The notes under the pieces were generated by a model. That model saw only the letters and a program-made list of their open reading frames with translations, had not been told where the DNA came from and made no database searches. From Phenylobacterium sp. J367 (GTDB lineage Bacteria; Pseudomonadota; Alphaproteobacteria; Caulobacterales; Caulobacteraceae): a stretch of 64,000 bases of DNA. This document shows positions 56,298-64,000 of the stretch, piece by piece; within the stretch, counting starts at the first letter, position 1; every line of letters begins with the position of its first letter. The stretch lies in NCBI RefSeq assembly GCF_024699985.1, contig NZ_JAJONA010000001.1:868001-932000 (forward strand), given 5' to 3'. A program made the position numbers and the translations under genes.

Positions 56298-58473
56298 ATG
56301 AACAAGCCTCTCAGCGACATCACCCGGCGCGAGGCCCTCGCGGTCGGCGCGACCGTGGCCGGCGGCGCCCCTGCTGGTGGGCTGCTCGCCCGCCGACATC
56401 ATGAGCATCGGCGCGAAGAAGGACATCGGCGCCTTCGGCCCGTTCATCAAGGTCGGCGCCGACGGCTGGGTGACCGTCGTCTCGAAGCACATCGAGTTCG
56501 GCCAGGGCAACCACGCCGGCCTCGCCGCCATCGTCGCCGAGGAACTCGGCGCCGACTGGTCCAAGGTCAAGGTCGAGCAGGCCCCGGGCAACGCCAAGCT
56601 CTACGCCAACACCATGATGGGCGTGCAGGGCACCGGCGGCTCGTCGGCGATCTCCAACTCCTGGCAGCAGCTCCGGACCGCCGGCGCCTCGGCGCGGGCG
56701 ATGTTCGTCCAGGCGGCCGCCACCAAATGGAACGCGCCGGCCGGAGAGATCACCGTCCAGGACGGGATCGTCCGCCACGCCGCCTCCGGGAAGCAGGCCG
56801 CCTTCGCCGAGCTGCTGGAGGACGCCGGCAAGGTGACGCCGCCGCAGGCCCCGGCGCTGAAGGACCCCAAGACCTTCACCCTGATCGGCACCGACCGGGT
56901 GCGCCGCAAGGACAGCGTCGCCAAGAGCACGGGCGCGGCGAAGTTCACCCAGGACGTCCGCCTGCCGGACATGCTGACCGCCATGGTCGCCCACGCGCCC
57001 CGCTTCGGCGCCACGGTGAAGAGCTTCGACGCCGCCGAGGCGCGGAGGGTCCCGGGCGTCGTCGACGTCTTCCAGATCCCCACCGGCGTCGCCGTCGTCG
57101 CCGAGACCACCTGGGCCGCCCGCCAGGGCTGCGACGCGGTGAAGGTGGTCTGGGACGAGACGAAGGCCGAAAAGCGCGGCTCCGCCGAGATCACCGCCCT
57201 CTATCGCGACATCGCCGCCGGGAAGACCACGCCCGAAAAGACCGCCTGGGTCGCCTTCGACTCGAAAGGCGACGCCGCCCGCGCCGCCGGCGGGACCGCA
57301 GCGCTAGAGACCACCTACGACTTCCCCTACCTGGCGCACGCCTCGATGGAGCCGCTCGACTGCGTGGCCATCGTCGACGGCAACAGCTGCAAGCTGATCC
57401 ACGGCTCGCAGATCCCGACCATGGACCAGATGAACGCGGCGAAGATCGTGCTGAACGCGCCGGGCGCCATCGAGGTCGAGACCCTTTACGCCGGCGGCTC
57501 CTTCGGCCGCCGCGCCACCTTCCAGTCCGACTACGTGGTCGAGTGCGTCCACATCGCCAAGAAGGTCGGCAAGGGCCGGCCGGTGAAGCTGGTCTGGACC
57601 CGCGAGGACGACACACTCGCCGGATACTACCGGCCGATCGTCCACCATGCGGTGCGCGTGACCACGGATGCCGAGGGCTACCCCGCCACCTGGCGCCACC
57701 GGATCGTCACCCAGTCGATCATGAAGGGCTCGCCCATGGGCACGCCCGAGCTCGACGAGACGGCGATCGAGGGGACCAAGGGCTCGCCCTATCTGAAGGC
57801 GACGCCGGTCGTCGACGCCCAGCTGATCACGCCGGACGTCGGCGTGCCGGTGCTCTGGTGGCGTTCGGTGGGCGCGACCCACACGGCGCTGGTGATGGAG
57901 CACACCATCGACCAGCTGGCCCGGAAGGCCGGCAAGGACCCCGTCGACTACCGTCGGGCGATCTACACCAAGGCCGGCGCCAACCGGCACCTGGCCGCCC
58001 TCAACCTCGCCGCCGAGAAGGCCGGCTGGACCACGCCCGCCCCGGCCGGATGGACCCGCGGCGTCGCGGTGCACGAGAGCTTCGGCTCGGTGGTCGCCCA
58101 GGTCGCGGAAGTGCAGATGCTGGACGGCCAGCCGAAGGTCGGTCGCGTGGTCACCGCCATCGACTGCGGCGTCGCCATCTCGCCGAACCAGGTGGCGGCC
58201 CAGATGGAGGGCGGCACCTGCTACGGCCTCTCCGCCGCGCTCTACGGGGCCATCACGCTGACCGGGGGCAAGGTCGACCAGCAGAACTTCGACACCTATC
58301 GGGTGCTCCGGAATTCCGAGGCGCCGACCGTCGAGACCTACATCGTGCCCTCCACCAACCCGCCGAGCGGCGTCGGCGAGCCCGGCACCCCGGTAATCGC
58401 GCCCGCCGTGGCCAACGCACTCTTGGCGATGGGTCAGGCTCCGACCACGAGTCTGCCGTTCGTTCGAACCTAG
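56298..58473 (+). CDS. iorB: Molybdopterin-binding subunit of an IorB-type hydroxylase (frameshifted at N-terminus)
   Basis: Catalytic subunit of 724 residues. The N-terminus [20 protein letters not shown] has a twin-arginine signal and continues [11 protein letters not shown], a possible lipobox, so the enzyme is probably exported folded. Cofactor blocks include [52 protein letters not shown] and the late [18 protein letters not shown], whose Glu is the catalytic residue of the xanthine oxidase family. One extra base at about 56360-56368 breaks the frame after VAGG. Maturation needs cytidylylated cofactor, which fits the neighbouring mocA and xdhC. Confidence 0.9.
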
Positions 58474-58475
58474 CT

Positions 58476-58579
58476 CCGCTCACCCCGGCCAAAGCCGGGG
58501 TCCATGCGGCGCGATCCGTGGCTGGGCCGCGCCAGGTCGCCGATTCAGCTTGGGTCCCGGCTTTCGCCGGGATGAGCGG
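58476..58579. repeat. Palindromic element overlapping the mocA 3' end
   Basis: Arms CCGCTCACCCCGGCCAAAGC (continuing CGGGGTCC) and GGGTCCCGGCTTTCGCCGGG (continuing ATGAGCGG) are an imperfect 28-base inverted repeat around a 48-base centre. It starts two bases after iorB and supplies the last codons of mocA. Confidence 0.8.
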
Positions 58580-59210
58580 CTGAGGGGATGTCCTCGCGCC
58601 GGTCCACATCGTAGAGCACCCCGTCGTCCGGGGCCTCGACCAGGGCCAGCCGGTCGCCCAGGCCGTCGAGGATGGCCCGCGCGCCCCGGTCGCCGCTGAG
58701 CGCCAGCATCTCGGGGAACAGCGCCGCCGATAGCAGCACTGGATTGCCCCGCCGCCCCTGAAATACCGGCGCGGCGGCCTCAGCCCCGCCGCGCACCGCC
58801 TCGGCCATGGGCGCCAGGATGTCCCTGGGCACGCGCGGCATGTCGCCCAGGAACACGAAGGCCCCCGCCGTCTCGGTCGGCAGGCCCGCGATCCCCATGC
58901 GGAGCGAATGCGCCATGCCCAGCGCATAGTCGGCGGCGTGCACCATCCGAAGCCGGTCGTGCAGGCCCAGCCGGTCGGCCAGGCGGATCGCCGCCTGGGC
59001 CACAGCCGCCTCCTCGGCGCCGGTCACCACCGTGACGCTGCGGGCCGGCGCCGCGAAGGCGCAGGCCAGGGCCCCGTCCAGCAGCACGCCGGCCATATAG
59101 GGGGCCAGCAGCTTGCCGCCGCCGAACCGCGCGCCTGCGCCCGCCGCCAGCACCACCGCCTCGAAGGGCCGCGATGGGTCCGCCCCGATCGTGCCTCCCT
59201 CTGTCGCCAC
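58545..59210 (-). CDS. mocA: MocA-like molybdenum cofactor cytidylyltransferase
   Basis: Adds CMP to molybdopterin for xanthine-oxidase-family enzymes. 221 residues with the nucleotide-binding [38 protein letters not shown] and [13 protein letters not shown] blocks (LGDMP is the metal-binding Asp). The MocA/MobA choice rests on GGGKLLAP and on the IorAB neighbour. GTG 59210 has GAGGA seven bases upstream. The final residues ([10 protein letters not shown]) are encoded by a repeat element and may be an acquired tail. Confidence 0.85.
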   Translation of the reverse strand: MATEGGTIGADPSRPFEAVVLAAGAGARFGGGKLLAPYMAGVLLDGALACAFAAPARSVTVVTGAEEAAVAQAAIRLADRLGLHDRLRMVHAADYALGMAHSLRMGIAGLPTETAGAFVFLGDMPRVPRDILAPMAEAVRGGAEAAAPVFQGRRGNPVLLSAALFPEMLALSGDRGARAILDGLGDRLALVEAPDDGVLYDVDRREDIPSAAHPGESRDPS

Positions 59211-59239
59211 GCGCCGTTCCTCTCTATCCTGTGCGCTGC

Positions 59240-60268
59240 ATGACGCCCTATGACGCCACATCCGGGCAAGGCCCCCGTGCGTTGACGGACGGTTTCGGCC
59301 GCACGGTCACCTACCTGCGCGTCTCGGTGACGGACCGTTGCGACCTGCGCTGCGTCTACTGCATGGCCGAGCACATGACCTTTCTGCCGAAGGCCGAGGT
59401 GCTGACGCTGGAGGAGTTGGACCGCATCGCGTCCGCCTTCGTGGCCCTGGGCGTGCGGAAGCTGCGCATCACCGGCGGCGAGCCCCTGGTCCGCAAGGGC
59501 GTCATGGACCTGATCGAGGGCCTTGGCCGCCACCTCCGGTCCGGCGCGCTGGACGAGATCACGCTCACCACCAACGGCACTCGGCTCACCGAATTCGCCG
59601 GCCGGCTGGCCGACGCGGGCGTGCGCCGGATCAACGTCTCGCTCGACACCCTGAAGCCGGCCCTGTTCCGCACGCTCACCCGCGGCGGCGACCTCGCCAA
59701 GGTCGTGGCCGGGATCGACGCGGCCCAGGCGGCCGGCCTGCACGTGAAGATCAACGCCGTGGCGCTGAAGGACGACAACGCCGCCGAGCTCCCCGAGCTG
59801 ATCCGCTGGGCGCACGGCCGCGGCTGCGACATGACCCTCATCGAGACCATGCCGCTCGGCGAGGTCGAGGCCGACCGCACCGACCAGTACCTCTCGCTGA
59901 AGCAGGTCCGCGCGGAGCTGGAGAGCTTCTGGACGCTCACCGACATCCCGCTCTCCACCGGCGGGCCGGCGCGCTACGTGGAGGTGGCCGAGACCGGCGG
60001 CCGGCTGGGGTTCATCACCCCGCTCAGCCACAATTTCTGCGAGGCCTGCAACCGCGTGCGGCTCACCTGCACCGGCACCCTGCATTCCTGTCTGGGCCAG
60101 GACGACGCGTCCGACCTGCGCGCGGTGATCCGCGCCGGCGCCTCGGATACGGACCTCGCCGACGCCATCCGGCTGGCGGTCGACGCCAAACCGAAGGGCC
60201 ACGACTTCCAGATCGCCCGCGCCGCCGCCCCCGCCGTCCGGCGGCACATGTCGACCACGGGCGGCTAG
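59240..60268 (+). CDS. moaA: GTP 3',8-cyclase MoaA
   Basis: Radical-SAM enzyme of the first step of molybdopterin synthesis. Cluster 1 ligands Cys34, Cys38 and Cys41 in [12 protein letters not shown]; cluster 2 ligands Cys267, Cys270 and Cys284 in [14 protein letters not shown]...[16 protein letters not shown] binds SAM; the required C-terminal Gly-Gly is present (STTGG). 342 residues, no frameshift. It diverges from mocA by 29 bases and leads moaD-moaE. Confidence 0.97.
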   Translation: MTPYDATSGQGPRALTDGFGRTVTYLRVSVTDRCDLRCVYCMAEHMTFLPKAEVLTLEELDRIASAFVALGVRKLRITGGEPLVRKGVMDLIEGLGRHLRSGALDEITLTTNGTRLTEFAGRLADAGVRRINVSLDTLKPALFRTLTRGGDLAKVVAGIDAAQAAGLHVKINAVALKDDNAAELPELIRWAHGRGCDMTLIETMPLGEVEADRTDQYLSLKQVRAELESFWTLTDIPLSTGGPARYVEVAETGGRLGFITPLSHNFCEACNRVRLTCTGTLHSCLGQDDASDLRAVIRAGASDTDLADAIRLAVDAKPKGHDFQIARAAAPAVRRHMSTTGG

Positions 60269-60271
60269 ACC

Positions 60272-60511
60272 ATGGCGCGCGTCCTGCTGTTCGGCCGCCT
60301 CAGCGACGTGGCGGGCTGGCGTGAGCGCGAGATCGACGCCCCGTTCCTGTCCGCGCTCCGCGCCCGGCTCGGCACGGACGACCCCAGCCTCGGCGAGGCG
60401 CTCGCCGGCCCCGGCGTCCAGGTCGCCCTCGACCAGGTCATCGTGCGCGGCGACGCGCCGCTCAATGCCAGGACCGAGGTCGCCTTCCTGCCGCCGATGA
60501 GCGGCGGATGA
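60272..60511 (+). CDS. moaD: Molybdopterin synthase small subunit MoaD
   Basis: 79-residue ubiquitin-fold sulfur carrier ending in the essential Gly-Gly (FLPPMSGG). Begins MARVLLFGRLSDVAGW, the normal first strand. Starts three bases after moaA and overlaps moaE by four bases (ATGA). Confidence 0.95.
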   Translation: MARVLLFGRLSDVAGWREREIDAPFLSALRARLGTDDPSLGEALAGPGVQVALDQVIVRGDAPLNARTEVAFLPPMSGG

Positions 60512-60969
60512 CGATCCGCCTCACCTTCGACCCATTCGACCCCGGCGCCCTGCTGACGGAATTCTGCCGGGGCCGGGCGGAGGTCGGCGCCGTGGCCAGC
60601 TTCACCGGCCTCGCCCGCGCCGAGGCCGGCTCGACCACCACCCTGGAGCTCGAGGCCTACCCGGGCTTCACGGAAGCGGCTATCGACAAGATCGCCGGGG
60701 AGGCCACGCGGCGCTTCGGCCTGCTCGACCATCTGATCCTGCACCGGGTCGGCAGGATCGCGCCCGGCGAGGCGATCGTCTTCGTGGCCACGGCCGCACG
60801 CCATCGCCGCGAGGCTTTCGAGGCCTGCGACTTCCTGATGGACTACCTGAAGTCCCGCGCCCCCTTCTGGAAGAAGGAGGTCGGTCCCGACGGCGAACGC
60901 TGGATTGAGCCGCGCGACCAGGATCACGCCGACATCGCGCGCTGGGACGGCCAGCGCGCCGACCCTTAG
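60508..60969 (+). CDS. moaE: Molybdopterin synthase catalytic subunit MoaE
   Basis: Converts precursor Z to molybdopterin with MoaD-thiocarboxylate. 153 residues with GAVASFTGLAR, LILHRVGRIAPGEAIVFVA and the active-site Lys region DYLKSRAPFWKKE. Its stop overlaps the 3' end of the convergent regulator by four bases. Confidence 0.96.
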   Translation: MTIRLTFDPFDPGALLTEFCRGRAEVGAVASFTGLARAEAGSTTTLELEAYPGFTEAAIDKIAGEATRRFGLLDHLILHRVGRIAPGEAIVFVATAARHRREAFEACDFLMDYLKSRAPFWKKEVGPDGERWIEPRDQDHADIARWDGQRADP

Positions 60970-61433
60970 GAGCCCTTGTCGGCCAGCTTCCGGACCACCT
61001 CGTGGAAGCGCACCGCCATGTCCTCCAGCGCCGAGCGGGCCGGCTCCACCTGCATGTAGGCGGTGGCGGTGTAGTGGATCTGGTTGCCGTGCTTCACCAG
61101 CCAGCCGGCCTCGACCAGTTCGGACACCTTCCGCCGGACACTCTCTCTCGGCATGCCGGTGGAATCGGCGATGGAGCGGATGTTGATGCCCAGCGACGGC
61201 AGCACGGGCACGCGTCCGGCCTTCAGCTCCTCCGTGGTGAAGGTGGCGAAGTCCGGGTGCTGGGTGCTGCGCACCGCCACGACCAGGAGGATGGTGATCT
61301 TGTCGGTGTCGCCGCCCGTGATGCTCCGCCCCACGGTCATGAACCGGAGTATCGGCTCGAGCAGATCCGGTGCGATCGCTGGATAGCTCTCGTGGACCTG
61401 GGCCAGGAGCCTGTCCCGCTCAGAGCCGGGCAT
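60966..61433 (-). CDS. Winged-helix DNA-binding regulator, unknown target
   Basis: 155 residues. A helical N-terminus (LAQVHESYPAIAPDLLEPIL) is followed by a winged helix-turn-helix: IRSIADSTGMPRESVRRKVSEL with wing VEAGWLVKHGNQIHYT. This recalls MarR- or Crp-type C-terminal HTH units, but no cyclic-nucleotide domain is present. It sits antisense inside the moa cluster, with its promoter facing that of moaB, so control of the flanking Moco genes is plausible but unproven. GGAGAG precedes the ATG by seven bases. Confidence 0.7.
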   Translation of the reverse strand: MPGSERDRLLAQVHESYPAIAPDLLEPILRFMTVGRSITGGDTDKITILLVVAVRSTQHPDFATFTTEELKAGRVPVLPSLGINIRSIADSTGMPRESVRRKVSELVEAGWLVKHGNQIHYTATAYMQVEPARSALEDMAVRFHEVVRKLADKGS

Positions 61434-61592
61434 TGGAGGTCTCTCCGTCCGTGTTTGCGGGCGCCCCAGTCGAACGACGTTACATGAAAGACGCCGGCCG
61501 AGGATAGGTCGCCTATCCGACTCTTGGCCGACGCCCCTACCCAGGCCGGAGCCCCCCGCGCTAGAAAGGGCGCCGACCAGAGGAGCCCGCCC

Positions 61593-62144
61593 ATGAACGC
61601 CCCCGTCCTCACGCCCGGCGGCCGCATCGACACCTCTCAGCCGATCAAGGCTGTGCGGGTGGCGGTACTGACCATCTCCGACACCCGCGATGAGGAGAGC
61701 GACACCTCCGGCCACCTGCTGGCCGAGCGGGTAAAGGGCGCCGGCCACGAACTCGCCGCCAAGGGCATCGTTCCCGACGATGTGGAGGCCATCCGCAAAC
61801 AGGTGCTGGCGTGGGTCGACCAGGGGGTCGAGGCCATCGTCACCACCGGGGGCACCGGCATCACCGGCCGCGACGTGACGCCGGAGGCGATCCGCCCGCT
61901 GTTCGACAAAGAGATCGACGGCTTCTCCGTGATCTTCCATCTGGTCAGCTACCGGTCCGTGGGCCTCTCCACCCTGCAGAGCCGGGCGCTCGCCGGCATC
62001 GTGAAAGGCTGCTTCGTTTTCTGCCTGCCGGGCTCCAACGGCGCCGTCCGCGACGGCTGGGACAAGGTGATCGCCGCCCAGCTCGACAGCCGCCATGGTC
62101 CCTGCAACATGGTCGAGCTGATGCCCCGGCTGCTCGAGGCGTGA
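61593..62144 (+). CDS. moaB: MoaB/MogA-type molybdopterin adenylyltransferase domain protein
   Basis: 183 residues: [21 protein letters not shown], the MoCF signature [19 protein letters not shown], and [17 protein letters not shown]. MoaB-type length (no MoeA fusion). ATG 61593 has AGAGGAG eight bases upstream. The moaC GTG start overlaps its stop (GTGA). Confidence 0.93.
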   Translation: MNAPVLTPGGRIDTSQPIKAVRVAVLTISDTRDEESDTSGHLLAERVKGAGHELAAKGIVPDDVEAIRKQVLAWVDQGVEAIVTTGGTGITGRDVTPEAIRPLFDKEIDGFSVIFHLVSYRSVGLSTLQSRALAGIVKGCFVFCLPGSNGAVRDGWDKVIAAQLDSRHGPCNMVELMPRLLEA

Positions 62145-62614
62145 GCCGGCTCACCCATATCGACGAGAGCGGCCGCGCCCGGATGGTCGACGTCTCCGAC
62201 AAGGCCGTCACCGCCCGCGAGGCGGTGGCAGAAGGCTTCCTGCGAATGGCCCCTGAGACCCTGGCGCTGGCGCTATCCGGCGAGGGGAAGAAGGGCGACG
62301 TCCGCGCGGTGGCCGAGATCGCCGGCGTCATGGCCGCCAAGAAGACCTCCGACCTGATCCCCATGTGCCACCCGCTGCCGATCGCCAAGGCCGAGGTCCG
62401 GGTGGAGCCCGGCGACGGCGGGCTTTCCGTCACCGCCCGGGTGAAGACCACCGGCCAGACCGGCGTGGAGATGGAGGCGCTCACGGCCGCCTCGGTGGCG
62501 CTGCTCACCCTCTACGACATGCTCAAGGCCGCCGAGAAGGGCATGGTCATCGAGGCCGTGCGCCTCGTCGAGAAGACCGGCGGCAAGTCCGGCGACTGGC
62601 GGGCGGAGCCGTAA
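62141..62614 (+). CDS. moaC: Cyclic pyranopterin monophosphate synthase MoaC
   Basis: 157 residues: [36 protein letters not shown] (the conserved Cys-His-Pro), and [23 protein letters not shown] (split: [15 protein letters not shown], then LTLYDMLK). Completes the MoaA reaction. GTG start overlapping moaB. Confidence 0.97.
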   Translation: MSRLTHIDESGRARMVDVSDKAVTAREAVAEGFLRMAPETLALALSGEGKKGDVRAVAEIAGVMAAKKTSDLIPMCHPLPIAKAEVRVEPGDGGLSVTARVKTTGQTGVEMEALTAASVALLTLYDMLKAAEKGMVIEAVRLVEKTGGKSGDWRAEP

Positions 62615-62619
62615 CTTCG

Positions 62620-62643
62620 CCTCCCGCCGCGCAGCGGGGGAGG
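62620..62643 (+). promoter_or_regulatory. Hairpin occluding the moeA ribosome site
   Basis: CCTCCCGC pairs with GCGGGGGAGG around CGCGCA; the right arm contains the only good Shine-Dalgarno run upstream of moeA. It may be a translational control element or a fragment of a dispersed palindrome. Confidence 0.4.
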
Positions 62644-62655
62644 TAATAGGATGGC

Positions 62656-63853
62656 ATGACGATGAAGCTCCTCACGGTCGACGACGCCCGGGCCCGCATG
62701 CTCGCCGAGATCGCGCCCCTGCCGGCCGAGGACGTTCCGCTGGGCGCCGCCGCGGGCCGGGTGCTCGCCGAGGATGTCGCCGCGGTGCGCGACCAGCCGC
62801 CATTCCCCCGCCTCGGCCATGGACGGTTACGCGGTCCGCGCCGCCGACTGCCCCGCCGTGCTGCGGGTGGTCGGCGAGAGCGCCGCCGGTCACGGCTACG
62901 AAGGCTTCGTCCAGGCCGGCGAGGCGGTGCGGATCTTCACCGGCGCCCGCGGTCCCCGCCGGCTGCGACGCTGTGGTCATCCAGGAGGACTGCGAGCGCA
63001 GCGGCGGCGAGGTGCGCGCGCCCGCCACCGCGCCTGGTCATCACGTCCGCCCTTCCGGCGGCGACTTCCGGGCCGGACAGACCCTGCTGGTCCAGGGGAC
63101 AAGGCTCGATCCCTGGCGCATCTCGCTTGCCGCCTCGGCCGGGCGCGCCGGCGTGCTGGCCTACCGGAAGCCGCGCGTCGCCCTGCTCTCCACCGGCGAG
63201 GAGATCGTCGAAGCGCCGGCCGCCCCTGGCCCTTTCCAGATCTACGATTCCGGCGCACCCGGGCTGGCCGCCATGATGGCCGCCTGGGGCGCCGAGGTGA
63301 CCCGCGCCAGGCCGCTGGCCGACGACCTCGGCGCGGTGATCGAGGCGCTCCGCGCCGCCGACGCCGACCTCGTGGTCACCCTTGGCGGCGCTTCGGTGGG
63401 CGACCACGACCTGGTGCGCGACGCCGGCCTGGCGCTGGGCCTCGCGTTCCAGGTGGAGAGTGTCGCGGTCCGGCCGGGCAAGCCGACCTTCTTCGGCGTG
63501 CTCGGCGACGGCCGCCGGATGCTGGGCCTGCCCGGCAACCCGGCCTCGGCCTTCGTCTGCGCCGAGATGTTCCTGAAGCCGATCCTGATGGCCTTCCAGG
63601 GCGCGCCGACCGAGCCCCACACCATCACCGCCCGGCTCGCGCAGGACCTCCCCGCCAACGGCGCGCGCGAGCACTGGATGCGCGCCAAGCTTTCCCATGC
63701 CGACGGCGGCGTCACCATTCTCCCCTACCGCGACCAGGACTCCTCGCTGGTGGGGATCTTCGCGGCCTCCGACGCCCTGCTCCGGCGTCAGGCCGGGCGC
63801 CGGCCGCCGCCGCCGGGACCGTGGTCGAGGTGCTGCCGCTCGCGCGCGCGTAG
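62656..63853 (+). CDS. moeA: Molybdopterin molybdenumtransferase MoeA (three frameshifts)
   Basis: Inserts molybdate into adenylylated molybdopterin. After repair, 398 residues: LTVDDARARMLAEIAPL, PPFPASAMDGYAVRA (conserved), RIFTGARVPAGCDAVV, LLSTGEEIVEA, LVVTLGGASVGDHDLV and LPGNPASAFV. Breaks: an extra C at about 62805-62810, an extra G near 62951 and a missing G near 63795. ATG 62656 is uncertain; ATG 62662 is also in frame. Last of the forward Moco genes. Confidence 0.9.
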
Positions 63854-64000
63854 CGCAGGGCCATCACCTCGCCGATCACCGAGACGGCCACTTCCCAGGG
63901 CGCCTTGCCGCCGATGTCGAGGCCGATCGGCGCGTGCAGCCGCGCGATGGCGCCCTCCGGCACCCCCGCCGCGCGCAGCCGCGCCAGCCGCTCCGGCAGC
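63712..64000 (-). CDS. XdhC-family maturation protein (C-terminal part only)
   Basis: Only the C-terminus is in the window: LPERLARLRAAGVPEGAIA, RLHAPIGLDIGGKAPWEVAV and IGEVMALRYARA, the conserved XdhC/CoxI end that binds molybdenum cofactor for insertion into xanthine-oxidase-type enzymes. The natural end is probably near 63850; the remaining frame to 63712 is antisense to moeA and low in family resemblance, so a shifted stop is likely. Fits IorAB maturation. Confidence 0.75.
   Translation of the reverse strand, partial: LPERLARLRAAGVPEGAIARLHAPIGLDIGGKAPWEVAVSVIGEVMALRYARASGSTSTTVPAAAAGARPDAGAGRRRPRRSPPARSPGRGRGEW

Overview
The window is a high-GC (roughly 70%) alphaproteobacterial chromosome segment that looks like Caulobacteraceae; Phenylobacterium or Caulobacter is my best guess. 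The reasons are a complete PhyR-NepR-EcfG-PhyK general stress locus directly beside the cheR-cheY-chpT cell-cycle cluster, a SapC-family gene, an Oar-type and a siderophore-type TonB-dependent receptor, an M2 (ACE-like) peptidase, and frequent GTG/TTG starts. There are no rRNA or tRNA genes, CRISPR arrays or insertion sequences that I can recognise.

Layout. 0-10 kb: glucose-6-phosphate isomerase (cut by the window edge), a redoxin and DsbD on the minus strand; two MaoC/hydratase-type proteins, SapC and an acid phosphatase; then the putrescine pair aguA-aguB with an acetyltransferase. 10-28 kb: a large TonB receptor, an ArnT-like glycosyltransferase, MsrA, a methyltransferase, a 3-oxoacid CoA-transferase, a KefB/C-type antiporter, an Fe(II)/2-oxoglutarate-type oxygenase, a TadG-like von Willebrand protein, an M2 peptidase, carbonic anhydrase, a zeta-GST/FAH hydrolase pair and a CaiB-type CoA-transferase. 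28-41 kb: an HWE histidine kinase-receiver hybrid, then a dense general-stress-response island, then cheR, cheY and chpT. 41-55 kb: CysQ-like phosphatase, a Fur-type iron receptor with a PiuC-like hydroxylase, glutaryl-CoA dehydrogenase, a PAS hybrid kinase, an M20 peptidase, PBP1A, an MFS transporter, a siroheme synthase and cytochrome c. 55-64 kb: an IorAB-type molybdenum hydroxylase with nearly the whole molybdenum cofactor set (mocA, moaA, moaD, moaE, moaB, moaC, moeA, xdhC).

The most interesting feature is the stress island at 29.7-38.7 kb. Eight exact matches to the alphaproteobacterial EcfG promoter (GGAAC, 16-17 bases, CGTT) lie in it. I saw none in the rest of the window when scanning by eye. 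Each sits 34-81 bases upstream of a start codon. They would place small membrane proteins, lipoproteins, a lipid kinase-phosphoesterase operon, phyR, nepR-ecfG-phyK and an entericidin-like gene under one sigma factor, with two divergent promoter pairs.

A second, technical theme affects every annotation here. About twenty otherwise conserved genes are broken by single-base gains or losses, mostly in G/C runs (dsbD, aguA, aguB, chpT, pbp1A, gcdH, moeA and others). Several would be essential. This pattern fits residual sequencing indels rather than pseudogenes, so coordinates for these genes are given as the full span across the frameshift.
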